Shown here: piece by piece, positions 43,637 through 53,023 of the stretch | Position numbering within the stretch: position 1 is the stretch's first letter | How the letters are laid out: the number at the start of each line of letters is the position of its first letter | The notes under the pieces: generated by a model | Databases searched by the model: none | What the model was told of the DNA's origin: nothing | What the model saw: the letters and a program-made list of their open reading frames with translations, nothing else | NCBI GenBank assembly: GCA_034664125.1 | Contig: JAXDIG010000038.1 | Location: 38,315 to 102,314 of the forward strand | Origin: JACVRW01 sp034664125 | GTDB lineage: Bacteria; Actinomycetota; Thermoleophilia; Solirubrobacterales; Thermoleophilaceae | Direction: 5' to 3' | DNA: 64,000 nt | Made by a program: the position numbers and the translations under genes

Positions 43637-44100
43637 CGCTCGTCCAGGTAGGTGAGCTTGTACTTGCCCACCTGCAGCTCGTCGCCGTTCTGGAGGCGGT
43701 GCGACTCGATCCGGCGCCGGTTCACGTAGGTCCCGTTAAGGGAGCCGAGGTCGTCGATGTAGAGGCCGTCGCGGCGCCCCACGAGCAACGCGTGGTTGCG
43801 CGACACGGTCACGTCGTCGAGGAAGACCTCGGCTTCGGGGCTGCGTCCGATGGTCATGCGCTCGCTCGTGACGTTGAAGGCCTCCCCGGCGCGCCCGCCG
43901 CCCGCGCGGATCACGAGCGTGGCGCCCTCGTGGGTGACCTCCTCGAGGTCGACCGCCTTCAGGTCCCCGGACTCATCCACTTGGTAGACCTCGGTGGTGT
44001 CCCCCGGCTTGCCCGTCTCGGCGTCGCCGAGGAACGCACCGCACTTCTGGCAGTAGTTGGCGCCCTCCGCGTTGACGAAGCCGCACTCCGGGCAGTGCAC
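43633..44100 (-). CDS. Zinc-ribbon FHA-domain protein, GarA/OdhI-like
   Basis: A 155-aa cytoplasmic protein. An N-terminal zinc ribbon (CPECGFVNAEGANYCQKCG) precedes a Thr-containing linker GDTTEVYQVDE, comparable in position to the phosphorylated ETTS-type segment of GarA/OdhI, then the FHA domain (MTIGRSPEAEVFLDD, VSRNHALLV, GSLNGTYVNRRRI). GarA regulates 2-oxoglutarate metabolism under Ser/Thr kinase control. The zinc ribbon is not part of mycobacterial GarA. Linked to the MerR gene by ATGA and 2 nt from the RsiG-like gene. Confidence 0.82.
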   Translation of the reverse strand: MHCPECGFVNAEGANYCQKCGAFLGDAETGKPGDTTEVYQVDESGDLKAVDLEEVTHEGATLVIRAGGGRAGEAFNVTSERMTIGRSPEAEVFLDDVTVSRNHALLVGRRDGLYIDDLGSLNGTYVNRRRIESHRLQNGDELQVGKYKLTYLDER

Positions 44101-44102
44101 GG

Positions 44103-44363
44103 CTACTCGACGTCTCCCTCCGAGGGCATGGCCTTGCCGGCGAGGATGTCGGTCAGCTGCTGCACGTCCGAGCCGCTGATCAGCGACTCGCCCTCCGCGT
44201 GCTTCTTGCGCAGCCGGTTCACGAGCTCCGCACGCAGGATGTCGATCTTTCCGTGCAGGATCCGCCGGCGGTATGAAACCTCCTGCTCCTCCTCGGTCAG
44301 CTGCTGGATGAGATCCTTCAGCTCCCGGTCGGAGAGGGCTCCGAGATCAGGGAATGTGTCCAA
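44103..44363 (-). CDS. rsiG: RsiG-like anti-sigma factor with single c-di-GMP-binding motif
   Basis: An 86-aa helical protein. Residues 26-41 carry E26-x3-S30-x2-R33-x3-H37-x3-D41, matching the RsiG c-di-GMP signature E(x)3S(x)2R(x)3Q(x)3D except for His at the Gln position. The surrounding YRRRILHGKIDILRAEL is strongly RsiG-like. Streptomyces RsiG has two motifs in one chain; Rubrobacter-type RsiG has one and works as a homodimer, which this resembles. RsiG with c-di-GMP holds the sigma factor WhiG inactive. No WhiG gene in the window. It precedes the GarA-like and FtsR-like genes. Confidence 0.75.
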   Translation of the reverse strand: MDTFPDLGALSDRELKDLIQQLTEEEQEVSYRRRILHGKIDILRAELVNRLRKKHAEGESLISGSDVQQLTDILAGKAMPSEGDVE

Positions 44364-44408
44364 GGCGATCCTTTCGGCAAGTCGGGAGCCAGCGAATATA
44401 GCCGATGC

Positions 44409-45059
44409 TCAAGTAGAGGTTGAGCCTTTACGCAGGGCCTGGAGACCATCTTGCAGGTACAGCGCGGTCGCTGCAAGGGTGATGGCGAGCCCGAAGTACA
44501 GGAGCGCGTCCGATATCCAGGTGTCGGTGATCATGGCAAGCCCGAGCGCTCCCATCACCGGCCAGACCGCCCAGCGGCCCAGCATGTTCACGTTCAAGTC
44601 CATGCCGCGCCGCAGCGCCAGCTGCGTGAGCAGCAGCATGAACGCCTCCCGCGCTCCCAGCACCAGCAACGCCCAGCGCGGCAGCAGCTCGAAGTCCCAG
44701 GCCACGATCGCCCCCGCGAGCACGAGCAGCCGGTCGGTGAGCGGGTCCAGCAGAGCGCCAAGGCGGCTGTACTGGCCCGTGATCCGGGCCGCCATGCCGT
44801 CGAACCAATCGGTGGCGGCGACGAAGGCGAACAGGATCGTCGCGATGGTGTCGCGCCCATCGCCGGACTCCAGGGCGAGCACCAGGAAGACGGGGATCAG
44901 CAGGAGGCGGCCGATGCCGATCGCGTTGGGGATGGTCCAGGGATGCAGCGGCTCGCCGCGGCGCGTCTGCGGCGGCGGCCCGCCCGAGCGGTCCAGGCCG
45001 ACCAGGCGGCGGAATGTCAGCGGCTGGCGGCCGCGCCTTCTCAGGGGAGGCTCGACCAC
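44409..45059 (-). CDS. pgsA: CDP-alcohol phosphatidyltransferase, PgsA-like
   Basis: A 216-aa membrane enzyme joining CDP-diacylglycerol to glycerol-3-phosphate or another alcohol. The family signature D(x)2DG(x)2AR(x)8G(x)3D(x)3D is complete in DWFDGMAARITGQYSRLG plus ALLDPLTD. Five to six membrane helices. GTG 45059 overlaps the 3' end of proS by 19 nt and is the most upstream plausible start; a later start near the first helix is possible. Produces phosphatidylglycerol phosphate by homology; inositol phosphate substrates cannot be excluded. Confidence 0.85.
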   Translation of the reverse strand: MVEPPLRRRGRQPLTFRRLVGLDRSGGPPPQTRRGEPLHPWTIPNAIGIGRLLLIPVFLVLALESGDGRDTIATILFAFVAATDWFDGMAARITGQYSRLGALLDPLTDRLLVLAGAIVAWDFELLPRWALLVLGAREAFMLLLTQLALRRGMDLNVNMLGRWAVWPVMGALGLAMITDTWISDALLYFGLAITLAATALYLQDGLQALRKGSTST

Positions 45060-46738
45060 AGCTCCGCGGCTGCGTGCACGGTGTCGGCGAGCGGCAGCGA
45101 GCGCTGCTCCTGGCCGCGCCTGATCTGCGCGTCGACCTGGCCGGCCTCCACGCCCCGCTTGCCGACCGTGAGCCGCAGCGGGCAGCCGAGCAGCTCGGCG
45201 TCCGCGAACTTCTCCCCCGCGCTGCCCTCGCGGTCGTCGTAGAGCACGTCGAAGCCGTCGAGGCGCAGCTCCTCGTAGAGGCGATCCGCAACGGTGCGCG
45301 CCTCCTCGCCTTCCTTGCCGAGCGTGATCAGCTCCACGTCGAAAGGGGCCAGCGCGCGCGGCCACGAGATGCCCTGGTCGTCGTGGTACTGCTCGATCGC
45401 CGCGGCGAGGATGCGCGCCGGGCCGATGCCGTAGGACCCCATCACGATCGGCTGCTCCTTTCCGTGCTCGTCCAGGTAGCGAGCACCGAGCGGCTCGGAG
45501 TAGCGCGTGCCGAGCTTGAAGATGTTGGCCACCTCGATCGCCCGCTCGATGCGGATCTCGCCGCCGTTGGCGCACCGGTCGCCCGGCTCGACGCGGCGCA
45601 CGTCCGCCCAGGTCGCCTCGAAGTCGCGGCCGGGCTCCACGCCGCGCAGATGCAGGTCGGGCGCGTTGGCGCCCGTGACCAGCCCGTGCAGGCCGCGCAG
45701 CGCCTCGTCGGCCACCACGTCCACGCGCGCCCCCACGGGACCGATGAAGCCGGGCTCGGTGCCGAACAGCTCGCGCACCTCTTCGCCCTCGGCGGGCCGG
45801 GCGGGCGCCCCGAGCGCGTTCTGCAGCTTGATCTCGTTGAGGCGGTGGTCGCCGCGCACCAGCACCAGCACGGGCCCGCGGCCCTCGACGACCACCGGCA
45901 GCGCCTTGATCAGCGCCCCGGGCGGCACTCCCAGCATCGAGGCGACGGCGTCGATGGTGGTGGCCCCCGGCGTCTCGACCGGCTCGGGCGCGTCGAGCGG
46001 CTCGGGCAGGCCGTCGACCGGCTGCGGCGTTGCGCTCGCCACCTCCACGTTCGCCGCGTAGCCCGATTCCGACAGCGCCACGTCGTTCTCGCCGGCGGCG
46101 CAGGGGGCCATGTACTCGTGGGCGCCGGAGCCGCCCATCATGCCCACGTCGGCCTCCACGCGGTACCACTCGAGCCCGCTGCGATCGAAGATCGCGTCGT
46201 ACGCCTTGATGTGCAGCGCATAGGACTCGTCGAGGCCCTGCTCGTCGCGGTCGAACGAGTAGGAGTCCTTCATGATGAACTCGCGCGTGCGCAGCACGCC
46301 CGCGCGCGGCCGCGGCTCGTCACGCTCCTTGATCTGGAAGTGGTAGAGCAGCTTCGGGAGGTCGCGGTACGAGCGGATCTCGCGCGACGCGTGGAGCGTG
46401 ATGACCTCCTCGTGGGTCATCGCCAGCACCAGCTCCGCGCCGCGCCGGTCCTGCAGCTTGAACAGCTCGTCGATCTCGTAGCGGCCCGTCTTCTTCCATG
46501 GCTCGGCGGGCTGCAGCACCGGCATGAGCATCTCGCAGGCGCCGATCGCGTCCAGCTCCTCGCGGACGATCTGCTCGGCCTTGCGGTGGGCGCGCCAGCC
46601 CGCCGGTAGCCACGTCCACAGTCCCGCTCCCACCTGCCGGGCCAGGCCGGCGCGCACGAGCAGGCGGTGCGAAGCCGCCTCGGCGTCGGCGGGATCCTCG
46701 CGCGTGGTGGGCAGGAAGTAGCGGGAGAGGCGGGTCAC
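45041..46738 (-). CDS. proS: Prolyl-tRNA synthetase
   Basis: A 565-aa class II aminoacyl-tRNA synthetase of the bacterial type with the INS editing domain inserted between motifs 2 and 3 (about residues 220-410, removing mischarged Ala). Motif 1 lies near GLWTWLPAGWRAHRKAEQIV, motif 2 in FQIKERDEPRPRAGVLRTREF, motif 3 in GSYGIGPARILAAAIEQ. The C-terminal anticodon domain ends the protein. Its stop overlaps pgsA. Confidence 0.95.
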   Translation of the reverse strand: MTRLSRYFLPTTREDPADAEAASHRLLVRAGLARQVGAGLWTWLPAGWRAHRKAEQIVREELDAIGACEMLMPVLQPAEPWKKTGRYEIDELFKLQDRRGAELVLAMTHEEVITLHASREIRSYRDLPKLLYHFQIKERDEPRPRAGVLRTREFIMKDSYSFDRDEQGLDESYALHIKAYDAIFDRSGLEWYRVEADVGMMGGSGAHEYMAPCAAGENDVALSESGYAANVEVASATPQPVDGLPEPLDAPEPVETPGATTIDAVASMLGVPPGALIKALPVVVEGRGPVLVLVRGDHRLNEIKLQNALGAPARPAEGEEVRELFGTEPGFIGPVGARVDVVADEALRGLHGLVTGANAPDLHLRGVEPGRDFEATWADVRRVEPGDRCANGGEIRIERAIEVANIFKLGTRYSEPLGARYLDEHGKEQPIVMGSYGIGPARILAAAIEQYHDDQGISWPRALAPFDVELITLGKEGEEARTVADRLYEELRLDGFDVLYDDREGSAGEKFADAELLGCPLRLTVGKRGVEAGQVDAQIRRGQEQRSLPLADTVHAAAELWSSLP

Positions 46739-46800
46739 CGGGGGGCGACTATAACCGCGCCGGGCTCAATTTCTGGGGCAAACCAGCCGATCTATGACCA

Positions 46801-48840
46801 ATGGAGGTCCTGCCTCGACAGCGCTTTGCGCTGCGCGTCTGCTGGTGTGCCGCCGCACTGCTGATGGCCGCCTTCACCGTGCAGGTCAGCACGGGCGCCG
46901 GGGGCGGCGCCGTCACGAGCCTGTTCCAGGGCTACCTCTACAGCGTCCTGCAGTTCGCCGGCGCCGGCTTCTGCCTGTGGCGCGCCGTGGCGATCCAGAA
47001 GGAGCGCCTGCCGTGGCTCGTCATCGGCCTCGGCCTGCTGAGCTGGGCAGCCGCGGACCTCGTCTGGAGCACAGCCTACGCGGACGACCCGAACGCCCCC
47101 TACCCGAGCATCGCCGACGCGCTCTGGCTGGCCTGGTACCCCGCCAGCCTCGTGATGCTCGTGCTGCTGGTGCGCTCGCGCCTGCGCAACGCACGCGGGA
47201 GCCTGTGGCTGGACGGCCTGATCGGCGCCGTGGCCACGACCGCGATCGCCGCGGCGGTCGTCTACGGCCCGGTCATCCACGAGGGCGGCGCCGGCGACCT
47301 CAGTCCCGCCGTCGTGACCGGTCTGGCCTACCCGGTCGGCGACCTGCTCCTGCTCGGCATGATCGTCGCGATCTTCGGCGTGTCGGGCTGGCGCCCCGGG
47401 CGCGCGTGGATCGTGCTCGGGCTCGGGCTCGCCGTCAACGCCGCGGCCGATGGCATCTACCTGGTCCTGACCGCGGAGGGCACCTGGCACGAGGAGTCGT
47501 GGGTGAACGCGCTCTGGCCCGCCTCTTCGCTGCTCGTCGGCTTGGCCGCCTGGCAGCCGATCAGGCTCGCCAGCGCTCCCAGGGACCAGAGCGTGCGGCT
47601 GGTGCTCGTCCCGGTCGTGTGCGGGCTCGTGTCCGTCGCGCTGCTGGCCTACGACCACTACTCGCACCTGAACGGGCTGACCCTCAGCTTGTCCGCCATC
47701 ACCCTGCTGCTCGTGCTGGTGCGCACCGCGCTGGTGTTCGCCGAGAACCAGAACGTGCTGGCGCACAGCCGGCACGAGGCGCTGACCGACCCGTTGACCG
47801 GGCTGCGCAACCGGCGCAGCCTGATGAGCGACCTCGAGCACGAGCTGCCGGAGGCAACGGTCGAGCAGCCGCTGGCGCTTGCGCTGTTCGACCTCGATGG
47901 CTTCAAGGAGTACAACGACGCCTTCGGCCACCCGGCCGGTGACGGCCTGCTGGTGCGTCTCGGCGAGCGGCTGGACGACGCCGTGCGCGGCCACGGGTGC
48001 GCCTACCGGCTCGGCGGCGACGAGTTCTGCGCGATGCTCCACCCCGGCCCGGCCGGTCTGGACGTGCTCGTGGGGGCCTGCGTCGCGGCGCTGGGCGAAC
48101 ACGGCGAAGGGTTCGAGGTCACGACGTCGCACGGCGCGGTGCTGGCGCCGGCCGAGGTGACCAACGCGACCGAGGCGCTCCAGATCGCCGACCGGCGCAT
48201 GTACGCGCGCAAGGGCGACCGGCGCCTCTCGGCCGGCCGCCAGACCCGCGATGTGCTCCTGCGCTCCCTCTCCGAGCGTCAGCCCGACCTGCACGTGCAC
48301 CTGCGCGGCACGGCGGACCTGGCGCTGCTGGTGGGGCGCGAGCTCGGGATGCACGGCGATGAGCTCGACGACGTGGCGCGGGCCGCCGAGCTGCACGACC
48401 TTGGCAAGATCGCCATTCCCGACGCGATCCTCCAGAAGTCCGGCCCGCTCGACGAGACGGAGTGGGGCTTCATGCGACGCCACACGATCATCGGCGAGCG
48501 CATCCTGCTGGCGGCGCCTGCGCTGCGCAGCGTGGCGCGCCTGGTGCGGTCGAGTCACGAGCGCTGGGACGGAGACGGCTACCCGGACGGGCTCGCCGGC
48601 GAGCAGATCCCGCTCGGGTCTCGCGTCGTGGCGGTCTGCGACGCCTTCGACGCCATGACCAGCAACCGCCCCTACCGGCAGCGCATCGGAGAGCCGGCCG
48701 CGCTGGCAGAGCTGCTCCGCTGCTCCGGGTCCCAGTTCGACCCCGAGGTCGTGGACGCGGTCGCCCGCGTACTGGAGCGCGAGATGGCGGCGGCGGCAGA
48801 GGAGCGGCTGCGTCCGAGGGCCGTGAGTCCCGCGGCCTAG
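46801..48840 (+). CDS. Membrane GGDEF-HD-GYP protein
   Basis: A 679-aa protein: about eight to nine N-terminal membrane helices (residues ~10-315), a GGDEF domain (TDPLTGLRNRRSL, active site GGDEF at 405-409) and an HD-GYP domain (HDLGKIAIPD with H532-D533, HERWDGDGYPDGL, CDAFDAMTSNRPYR). GGDEF makes c-di-GMP and HD-GYP degrades it, so this may be bifunctional or switchable. I see no RxxD inhibitory site five residues before GGDEF (sequence there is HGCAYRLGGDEF). ATG 46801. Convergent with ispG, 4 nt between the coding ends. Confidence 0.9.
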   Translation: MEVLPRQRFALRVCWCAAALLMAAFTVQVSTGAGGGAVTSLFQGYLYSVLQFAGAGFCLWRAVAIQKERLPWLVIGLGLLSWAAADLVWSTAYADDPNAPYPSIADALWLAWYPASLVMLVLLVRSRLRNARGSLWLDGLIGAVATTAIAAAVVYGPVIHEGGAGDLSPAVVTGLAYPVGDLLLLGMIVAIFGVSGWRPGRAWIVLGLGLAVNAAADGIYLVLTAEGTWHEESWVNALWPASSLLVGLAAWQPIRLASAPRDQSVRLVLVPVVCGLVSVALLAYDHYSHLNGLTLSLSAITLLLVLVRTALVFAENQNVLAHSRHEALTDPLTGLRNRRSLMSDLEHELPEATVEQPLALALFDLDGFKEYNDAFGHPAGDGLLVRLGERLDDAVRGHGCAYRLGGDEFCAMLHPGPAGLDVLVGACVAALGEHGEGFEVTTSHGAVLAPAEVTNATEALQIADRRMYARKGDRRLSAGRQTRDVLLRSLSERQPDLHVHLRGTADLALLVGRELGMHGDELDDVARAAELHDLGKIAIPDAILQKSGPLDETEWGFMRRHTIIGERILLAAPALRSVARLVRSSHERWDGDGYPDGLAGEQIPLGSRVVAVCDAFDAMTSNRPYRQRIGEPAALAELLRCSGSQFDPEVVDAVARVLEREMAAAAEERLRPRAVSPAA

Positions 48841-48844
48841 GGGC

Positions 48845-50140
48845 TCAGGCTCGCGTGAAGCGCCGGCCCTCGGTGGGGCTCGCGTCTTCGTCCAGCTCGA
48901 TGCGCTTGGCCTTCGGCGCGCCCGCCATCGGCAGCGCCTGGCCCTCGTTCAGCGTCTCGCCCGCGGCCGCCGCGGCCTCCATGGCCGCCAGGCGCTCCGG
49001 GGTCAGCTCGCCCGCGTTCTCCTCCTCGATCTGCGAGAGCCATGCGGCGCCCTCGGCCGCCTTGCTCTCGTCGACCATCACGCGCCCGACGCTCAGTGAC
49101 TTGTCGATCTCGGCGAACAGCTCGTCCACCAGCCGGTCCTGAGGCACCTTCCGCAGCGGCTTGCCGTGGGCGAAGATCAGGCCCTCGTTCTTGGCGCCTG
49201 TGATGCCGAAGTCGGCGTGCGAAGCCTCACCGATGCCGTTGACCGCGCAGCCGAGGACGGCGACCTCGATCGGGTCGTCGTAGGCGCGCAGGCGCTCCTC
49301 GATGTCCGCGACCACCGTGTCCATGTCGAACTGGAGGCGACCGCACGTCGGGCAGGCGATCAGCACCGGCCCGCGCTCGCGCAGCTTCAAGGCCTTGAGG
49401 ATCTCCCAGGCGACCTTCACCTCCTCCTCCGCGTGGAACGTGGAGAGCGAGATGCGGATCGTGTCCCCCACGCCGTCCGCCAGCAGCGTGCCGAGGCCGA
49501 CCGCCGACTTCAGCGAGCCCGACCACTTCGTGCCGGCCTCCGTGATGCCGAGGTGCAGGGGATTCTCGATCTTCTCCGCGAGCAGCCGGTTCGAGGCGAT
49601 CGTGTTCGGCACGTTGGTCGACTTGATCGAAACCTTGAAGTCCTGGAAGTCCAGCCGGTCCATCAGGTCGACGTGCTCGATGGCGGCGGCCACCAGAGCC
49701 TCCACGGGGCTCTCTCGCTCCAGTTCGTGCAGATGCTTGGGCAGCGACCCGGAGTTGACTCCGATCCGCAGAGGGACGCTCGCCGCGCGCGCCTTCTCGA
49801 CCACCTCGCCGGTCTTCTCGTGGCCGCCGATGTTGCCCGGGTTGATGCGCACGCAGTGAGCGCCGGCGTCGATCGCCTTGAGGGCCAGCGTGTGGTTGAA
49901 GTGGATGTCGGCGATCACCGGGATCGGCGACTCGACCACGATCCGCTCGAGCGCCCTCACGTCGTCGTCGCGCGGGACCGCGCAGCGCACCAGATCGCCC
50001 CCGGCCTCGGCGATCGCGTGGATCTGCCGCATGGTCGCCTCGAAGTCCGCGGTTTCCGTCTTCGTCATCGACTGGACCGCGACGGGCGCCCCGCCGCCGA
50101 TCTTCACCCCGCCCACGTCGATCTGCCGCTTGGAGGCCAC
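48845..50140 (-). CDS. ispG: 4-hydroxy-3-methylbut-2-en-1-yl diphosphate synthase
   Basis: A 431-aa [4Fe-4S] enzyme making HMBPP from MEcPP in the MEP isoprenoid pathway. Cluster ligands are in CPTCGR and GCAVNGIGEA; the TIM barrel start RQIDVGGVKIGGGAPVAVQSMT is typical. About 60 extra residues follow the usual C-terminus (VDESKAAEGAAWLSQIEEE to the end). Last gene of the dxr-rseP-fadD-ispG strand; dxr catalyses an earlier step of the same pathway. Confidence 0.95.
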   Translation of the reverse strand: MASKRQIDVGGVKIGGGAPVAVQSMTKTETADFEATMRQIHAIAEAGGDLVRCAVPRDDDVRALERIVVESPIPVIADIHFNHTLALKAIDAGAHCVRINPGNIGGHEKTGEVVEKARAASVPLRIGVNSGSLPKHLHELERESPVEALVAAAIEHVDLMDRLDFQDFKVSIKSTNVPNTIASNRLLAEKIENPLHLGITEAGTKWSGSLKSAVGLGTLLADGVGDTIRISLSTFHAEEEVKVAWEILKALKLRERGPVLIACPTCGRLQFDMDTVVADIEERLRAYDDPIEVAVLGCAVNGIGEASHADFGITGAKNEGLIFAHGKPLRKVPQDRLVDELFAEIDKSLSVGRVMVDESKAAEGAAWLSQIEEENAGELTPERLAAMEAAAAAGETLNEGQALPMAGAPKAKRIELDEDASPTEGRRFTRA

Positions 50141-50171
50141 GGCCCAAGGGTAGTGGCCCGGCGGTACGGAC

Positions 50172-51920
50172 CTAGCCGTACAGCGCCTCGATCTCCTTCT
50201 CGTACTTCTGGTGGATCGGCTTGCGCTTGAGCTTCATCGTGGGCGTGAGCTCATCGCCGCCGGGCTCCCACTCGGTCGGCAGCACCTTGTACCTCTTGAT
50301 CTCCTCGACCCGCGCCATCTGCTCGTTGGCGGCGGCCACGCCGCGCTCCACCTCGGCCAGCACCGCCTCCTCCCCGTGCTGCTGGGCGAACGCGGGCGCC
50401 ACGTCCGGGTCCAGGGTGATCAGCGCCACGTTGTAGGGGCGCATGTCGCCGATCGCGATCACCTGGCCGATCACCGGGCTGGAGGCCTTCACCTTCGCCT
50501 CGATGTTGGCCGGCGACATGTTCTTGCCGCCCGCGCTGATGATCAGCTCCTTCTTGCGGTCGACGATCTTCAGGTAGCCGTCCTCGTCGAACTCGCCCAC
50601 GTCGCCCGTGTGCAGCCAGCCCTCGTCATCGATCGCCTCGCGGGTCTGGTCTGGCTGGTTGCGGTACCCGGGCGTGACCACCGGGCCGCGGATCAGCACC
50701 TCGCCGTCGTCGGCGAGCTTGATCTCCGCGCCCGGCGAGACGGGCCCGACGGTTCCGATCTTGATCCGGCCGGGCGGGTTGCAGGTCCCGTAGCCGGTCG
50801 TCTCCGACATGCCCCACAGCTCGGCCAGCGGCACGCCGATCGCGTGGAAGAACTCGATCACCTCGCGCGGCGTCGGGGCGGCTCCCACGTTCACGGACTC
50901 GATCTGATCCAGGCCGAGCCGCTCGCGGATCTTGGAGAGCACGAGCTCGTCCGCCTTGGCGTGCTCGGCGCGCAGCTCCGCGGGGATCGGCTCGCCGGCC
51001 TGCTCGAGCTTGACCTTGCGCAGGCCCACGTCGAGCGCCCACCGGGTCGCCTGCTTGCGGGCTTCGTCCTGCTCGGCCTCGACGCCGGCCTCGATGGCGG
51101 CCTTGAGCTTCTCCCAGATGCGCGGCACGGCGAAGAACCAGGTCGGCTTCACCTCGGGCAGGTAGGCCACCACCTGGCGCGGGTCGGGGCAGTCCGTCGT
51201 GGTGAAGCCGAGCAGCATCGGCAGGTAGTGCGAGCAGGCGCGCTCGGCGATGTGCGCCATCGGCAGCCAGGACACCACCCGGCCGTCGGCCGGGAAGGAG
51301 ATCACCTCGTCGAAGCCCTGCACCGCGGCGATCAGGTTGGAGTGCGTCAGCTGCACGCCCTTGGGCGGCCCCGTGGTGCCCGACGTGTAGATCAGGGTCA
51401 GGGTGTCGTCGGGCTTGACGGCGCGCCAGGCCGCGTCGAAGTCGAAGCCGTCGCGCGCATGCGACTCCACGTCGATGCCGTCCTCGTCGTCGACCACGAT
51501 CAGGTGCTCGACTCCCTCGAGGTCCTCCACCCGGTCGAGGAAGGCCTTCTCCGTGACGAGGATGCGCGCCTCGGCGTCCTGGAGCTGGTACTGGACCTGG
51601 TCGGGCGCGTAGGTGTTGTAGATCGAGAACGGCGTGGCGCCGAGGTGCAGCGCGGCGGAGTCGAACCAGTGGAAGTCGGGCCGGTTCGTGAGCATGATCC
51701 CCATGCTGGCGCCGCGGTCGAGCCCGAGTCCGGCCAGACCGGCCGCGACGCGGCGCACCTTGTCCGCGTACTCGCTCCACGTGATCGAGAGCTCGTCGTC
51801 GCGCAGCCGCAGGGCCGGCCGATCGGGGTGGGCCGCCGCCGTGAGCTGGAAGGCCTCGGCGACCGTGGACGCGTCGAGGCCCGCCGGCCTCTCCGCTCGG
51901 CGTGCGGCGCTTACCGTCAT
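50172..51920 (-). CDS. Long-chain acyl-CoA synthetase (AMP-forming)
   Basis: A 582-aa ANL-family enzyme that activates fatty acids with ATP and CoA. Motifs: P-loop TLIYTSGTTGPPKGVQLTH, the adenylate block ELWGMSETTGYG, and GWLHTGDVGEFDEDGYLKIVDRKKELI with the hinge, close to FadD15/FAA-type long-chain enzymes. Catalytic Lys expected in the C-terminal TMKLKRKPIHQKY. It sits between ispG and rseP on one strand with gaps of about 30 nt. Confidence 0.9.
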   Translation of the reverse strand: MTVSAARRAERPAGLDASTVAEAFQLTAAAHPDRPALRLRDDELSITWSEYADKVRRVAAGLAGLGLDRGASMGIMLTNRPDFHWFDSAALHLGATPFSIYNTYAPDQVQYQLQDAEARILVTEKAFLDRVEDLEGVEHLIVVDDEDGIDVESHARDGFDFDAAWRAVKPDDTLTLIYTSGTTGPPKGVQLTHSNLIAAVQGFDEVISFPADGRVVSWLPMAHIAERACSHYLPMLLGFTTTDCPDPRQVVAYLPEVKPTWFFAVPRIWEKLKAAIEAGVEAEQDEARKQATRWALDVGLRKVKLEQAGEPIPAELRAEHAKADELVLSKIRERLGLDQIESVNVGAAPTPREVIEFFHAIGVPLAELWGMSETTGYGTCNPPGRIKIGTVGPVSPGAEIKLADDGEVLIRGPVVTPGYRNQPDQTREAIDDEGWLHTGDVGEFDEDGYLKIVDRKKELIISAGGKNMSPANIEAKVKASSPVIGQVIAIGDMRPYNVALITLDPDVAPAFAQQHGEEAVLAEVERGVAAANEQMARVEEIKRYKVLPTEWEPGGDELTPTMKLKRKPIHQKYEKEIEALYG

Positions 51921-51946
51921 GTGCGGAATCTAACGAGCGTGCGCGC

Positions 51947-53023
51947 TCAGCGCACCTGGAAGCCCTCGCCCGACAGCCTGCTGATGTCGTTCGAGAGCCC
52001 GATCACGAAGATCAGGATCACGAGCATGAACCCGACCACGCTGGCCCGTTCCATCACCGAGATCGGTACCGGCTTGCGCCGCACCTTCTCGACGATCGCC
52101 CAGAAGATGTGGCCGCCGTCGAGCGGCAGGAACGGGAACAGGTTCACGATCGCCAGCGAGAGCGAGATGATCGCGAGGATGCCCACTACCTGGCCGATGT
52201 CGGTGAGAATCGTCTGGCGGGTGACCTCGTAGGAGCCCACCACGCCGCTGATCTCCTTGCGCTGCTCCGGGTTGATCAGGCGCGCGGGCAACTCCAGCGT
52301 GGCCTTGGTGATGAACCAGAAGCGGTTCGCCGTGGTGCTCAGCGCGTCGTCGAAGGGCAGCGTCTTGCGGGGTCCGGGCGCGTACGAGAAGCCCAGTCGT
52401 GTTCGCTTGGCCACCGGGTCATAGACGGGCGTCAGCCGGAACGTGAGCTCGCGGCCGTGGCGTACGACGGTTATCGTGGCCGGCCTCGCGGCCTTGCAGC
52501 CCTTCACGGGCTTCGCAGGGCATTTGTGGGTCGCGATCAGCTTGGACAGCCTCAGCGGGTCGCCGCGCTTGCCGTCGACCTCCACCAGCTTGTCGTGGGG
52601 CTTCAGCACCTGCGCCGCGGGGTAGCCCTTCTCGACCGTGCCGACCTTGCGCGAGCTCGTTTCCCCCCCGATCGCGAAGAAGAAGATGAACAGCAGCACG
52701 AAGGCGAGAACGAGGTTCACCGCCGGCCCGGCGGCGATCACCACGACCCGCTTCCAGACCGGCTGCGCGTGGTACGCGCGGTCGCGAACCTCCTCGGGCA
52801 GGTCCTCCGAGGGGTTCATGCCGCTGATCTTCACGTAGCCCCCGAGCGGGACCGCGCCGATCGCGTACTCCGTCTCCCCCACCTTCTTGCTCGCGATCGT
52901 GGGCGGGAAGAACAGCGAGAACTTCTCCACCCGCATCCCCACGGCCTTGGCGGCCGCGAAGTGGCCCAGCTCGTGCAGGATCACCAGGAGCGCGAACCCG
53001 ACGAATGCGAGCACCCAGCTCAC
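51947..53023 (-). CDS. rseP: Site-2 protease RseP (RIP metalloprotease)
   Basis: A 358-aa intramembrane zinc protease. HELGH is at residues 17-21 in the first helix, the second zinc ligand is in NLFPFLPLDGGHIFW, and a PDZ-like domain (~130-210) lies between the catalytic helices. It cleaves membrane-bound anti-sigma factors and signal-peptide remnants. Its ATG overlaps the dxr stop (ATGA), as commonly seen in dxr-rseP-ispG clusters. Possible substrates in this window include the membrane sigma-4/RskA fusion, but that is speculation. Confidence 0.93.
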   Translation of the reverse strand: MSWVLAFVGFALLVILHELGHFAAAKAVGMRVEKFSLFFPPTIASKKVGETEYAIGAVPLGGYVKISGMNPSEDLPEEVRDRAYHAQPVWKRVVVIAAGPAVNLVLAFVLLFIFFFAIGGETSSRKVGTVEKGYPAAQVLKPHDKLVEVDGKRGDPLRLSKLIATHKCPAKPVKGCKAARPATITVVRHGRELTFRLTPVYDPVAKRTRLGFSYAPGPRKTLPFDDALSTTANRFWFITKATLELPARLINPEQRKEISGVVGSYEVTRQTILTDIGQVVGILAIISLSLAIVNLFPFLPLDGGHIFWAIVEKVRRKPVPISVMERASVVGFMLVILIFVIGLSNDISRLSGEGFQVR

